Part shown: piece after piece, positions 42,013 to 42,988 of the stretch
Layout: the number at the start of each line of letters is the position of its first letter
Numbering within the stretch: the stretch's first letter is position 1
Source: Candidatus Babelota bacterium
Lineage (GTDB): Bacteria; Babelota; Babeliae; Babelales; Vermiphilaceae
Direction: 5' to 3'
NCBI GenBank assembly: GCA_029262575.1
Contig: JAJCZC010000021.1
Coordinates: 1 to 42,988, forward strand
DNA: 42,988 nt
Notes under the pieces: model-generated
Databases searched by the model: none
Told to the model about the DNA's origin: nothing
Seen by the model: only the letters and a program-made list of their open reading frames with translations
Program-made: the position numbers and the translations under genes

Positions 42013-42054
42013 AAAAAACTATGCCCTTGTCACTATATCTAGTGACAAGGGCAT
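42013..42054 (-). terminator. Terminator of the ankyrin gene
   Basis: A perfect 15-bp inverted repeat (42021-42035 with 42040-42054) around TATC; on the minus strand it is followed by AGTTTTTTAA. Confidence 0.85.
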
Positions 42055-42085
42055 ATGTCATATTACTTAATAAAATTTTGAAAAA

Positions 42086-42607
42086 CTATTTGTAGTAATC
42101 CCAGGGATCCCACTCAAATTCTTTTTTTAAATCTGGCGGAAAATCTTGAGCGCCATTATCAACCAAGAGTTTAATGATCGCCCTACAACTTTGTTCAGCC
42201 ACTTCAAATGATTTACTTACTCGCTTAGTAAAATATGAATCAACAATTCCATCATATTCTTCCAAATATTCCTTTTGTGCATCATGAGCATACGTTATCA
42301 TATTTTTTAGTGACATATTGGTAAAAAATAAACTTGGACTGCACTTTTCTCTATAATCGAAAATCCCCTCTTCCCCGCGGCAAAGCTCTACTAAGCTATC
42401 ATTAAAATCATTTACTTTAGCACCTGAATCTATTAAATACGCAACAATCTTAGGCTCATTTAAACAACACGCGAAGTATAACGGACTAATCATTCCTTCA
42501 TCTTCAAGGTCCACCAATGTCCCACTCGGATTCGCACCATAATCAAGCAATAAGCCAAGAACCTTACAAATACCTTCTAGAGCATTTTTTTTCTTTTTTG
42601 ATAACAA
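42086..42607 (-). pseudogene. Ankyrin-repeat gene, 5' end cut by an IS200-type element
   Basis: 173 residues from a TTG at 42607, with no clear Shine-Dalgarno. The product begins inside an ankyrin repeat (LGLLLDYGANPSGTLVDLEDEGMISPLYFACCLNE) and continues with KIVAYLIDSGAKVNDFN and, near the end, IIKLLVDNGAQDFP. The reading frame stays open upstream through the insertion-sequence hairpin at 42636-42655 and into the end of tnpA. This suggests that the element landed in a longer ankyrin gene. It may still be translated as a shortened protein. Confidence 0.65.
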
Positions 42608-42635
42608 TGGAACCCAGCAAAAATAGTGACGCCCT

Positions 42636-42655
42636 CCCCGGCTTAAAAGCCGGGG
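42636..42655 (-). repeat. IS200-type right-end hairpin
   Basis: CCCCGGC and GCCGGGG enclose TTAAAA, a perfect palindrome 27 bases past the tnpA stop. Position and form match the subterminal palindrome that TnpA recognises in IS200/IS605 elements. A relative lies at 99-120. Confidence 0.7.
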
Positions 42656-42681
42656 CTTCCTAAATTTTTTAACGAAAAATT

Positions 42682-42988
42682 TTATTGATTTTGTATGTAA
42701 GTGCGAATTGCACTCTCACTACATTGTCCCGAAGTTTCTGCAAAAAATCCATCTACCCAAAAACTTGTTCCCCAAAAAAACTCTTTTAGCTCTGGAAATT
42801 CTTTTCTAAGGATTCTGCTACTCTTGCCTTTTAATTTATGCACCATTGAACTGACTGACACATCTGGTCTAAATTGCAAAAGCAAATGAACATGATCCGG
42901 TTGTATGTTAAGCTCTTCGACCTTCCATCTATTTGCATCTGCACATTCAAAGATCAATTCTTTTATGCGATTTGCTAGCTCATCCTTT
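42682..42988 (-). mobile_element. tnpA: IS200/IS605-family transposase TnpA (partial, runs off the window)
   Basis: The frame enters from the window edge (KDELANRIKELIFECADANRW...) and ends at 42682. It has the HUH motif in PDHVHLLL, the family stretch LKGKSSRILRKEFPEL, and the catalytic Tyr with the metal-binding Gln four residues later in YIQNQ at the very C-terminus. All catalytic residues in view are intact, so the element may be active. TnpA moves single-stranded DNA without target duplication. Only about 101 residues, the C-terminal two thirds, are inside the window. Confidence 0.93.

Noticed and set aside
1-42988. CRISPR array or toxin-antitoxin pair
   Set aside because: No regularly spaced direct repeats and no recognisable small toxin-antitoxin gene pair were found on reading the window.

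Overview
The window is an AT-rich stretch of a Gram-negative-type genome. It carries a tolQ-tolR-tolA-like-tolB cluster, a lipoprotein with a lipobox, bacterial r-proteins and a type-II-style FtsH. It is also rich in features usual in host-associated bacteria: ankyrin repeats, Sel1 repeats, two exported eukaryote-type Ser/Thr phosphatases, and about a dozen small signal-peptide proteins without recognisable families. The most economical reading is an intracellular or symbiotic lineage such as Candidatus Dependentiae (TM6). That assignment is inference from style, since no rRNA is present.

Layout. 1-590: IS200/IS605-like palindromes and the tail of a truncated membrane-protein gene. 592-4975: tsf, pyrH and frr, the usual translation/UMP-kinase cluster, but without rpsB directly upstream and with two exported-protein genes (one a PPP-type metallophosphatase) inserted between pyrH and frr. 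5134-7519: tRNA-Leu(UAG), a divergent trigger factor and trxB. 7570-8940: an exported protein and an exported ankyrin protein. 9082-9772: rpmH-rnpA-yidD. 9888-12032: an exported AdoMet-decarboxylase-like pseudoenzyme, a Sel1 lipoprotein, a small exported protein and a DUF1622 membrane protein. 12315-17163: an RlmM-like methyltransferase, then two exported-protein genes (one a PP2C phosphatase), each bounded by a copy of the last codons of phoH, then phoH itself. 17581-23009: thrS without a TGS domain, a cluster of exported unknowns and nth. 23283-28992: two large paralogous 7TM-GAF-PAS-AAA-like-HTH proteins. 29019-31078: two paralogous modular membrane proteins. 31224-34455: a Xer recombinase, a PBP2-like transpeptidase and a His-rich exported protein. 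34578-41911, all on the minus strand: rpmB-rpsT, ftsH-suhB and tolQRAB. 42086-42988: an ankyrin gene cut by an IS200-type element that runs off the window.

Most striking points. (1) The FtsH protease is 883 residues long because it holds two complete FtsH-type AAA+ modules in tandem, both with intact Walker A, Walker B and arginine fingers, before a single zinc protease domain. (2) The two 7TM proteins carry an NtrC-like central domain that has lost the Walker A lysine, the Walker B acidic pair and the GAFTGA loop, while the Fis-type helix-turn-helix is highly conserved. (3) Three same-orientation copies of the phoH 3' end flank two single-gene cargo modules, a pattern that resembles repeated integration at a gene 3' end. 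(4) An exported AdoMetDC-fold protein lacks the serine that makes the pyruvoyl cofactor.

The housekeeping genes serve translation (tsf, frr, rpmH, rpsT, rpmB, thrS, tRNA-Leu), RNA maturation and modification (rnpA, RlmM-like), protein folding and quality control (trigger factor, FtsH, TrxB), the envelope (Tol, PBP2, YidD) and DNA repair or recombination (nth, Xer). Between them lie exported, fast-evolving genes that probably act in the envelope or on a host.
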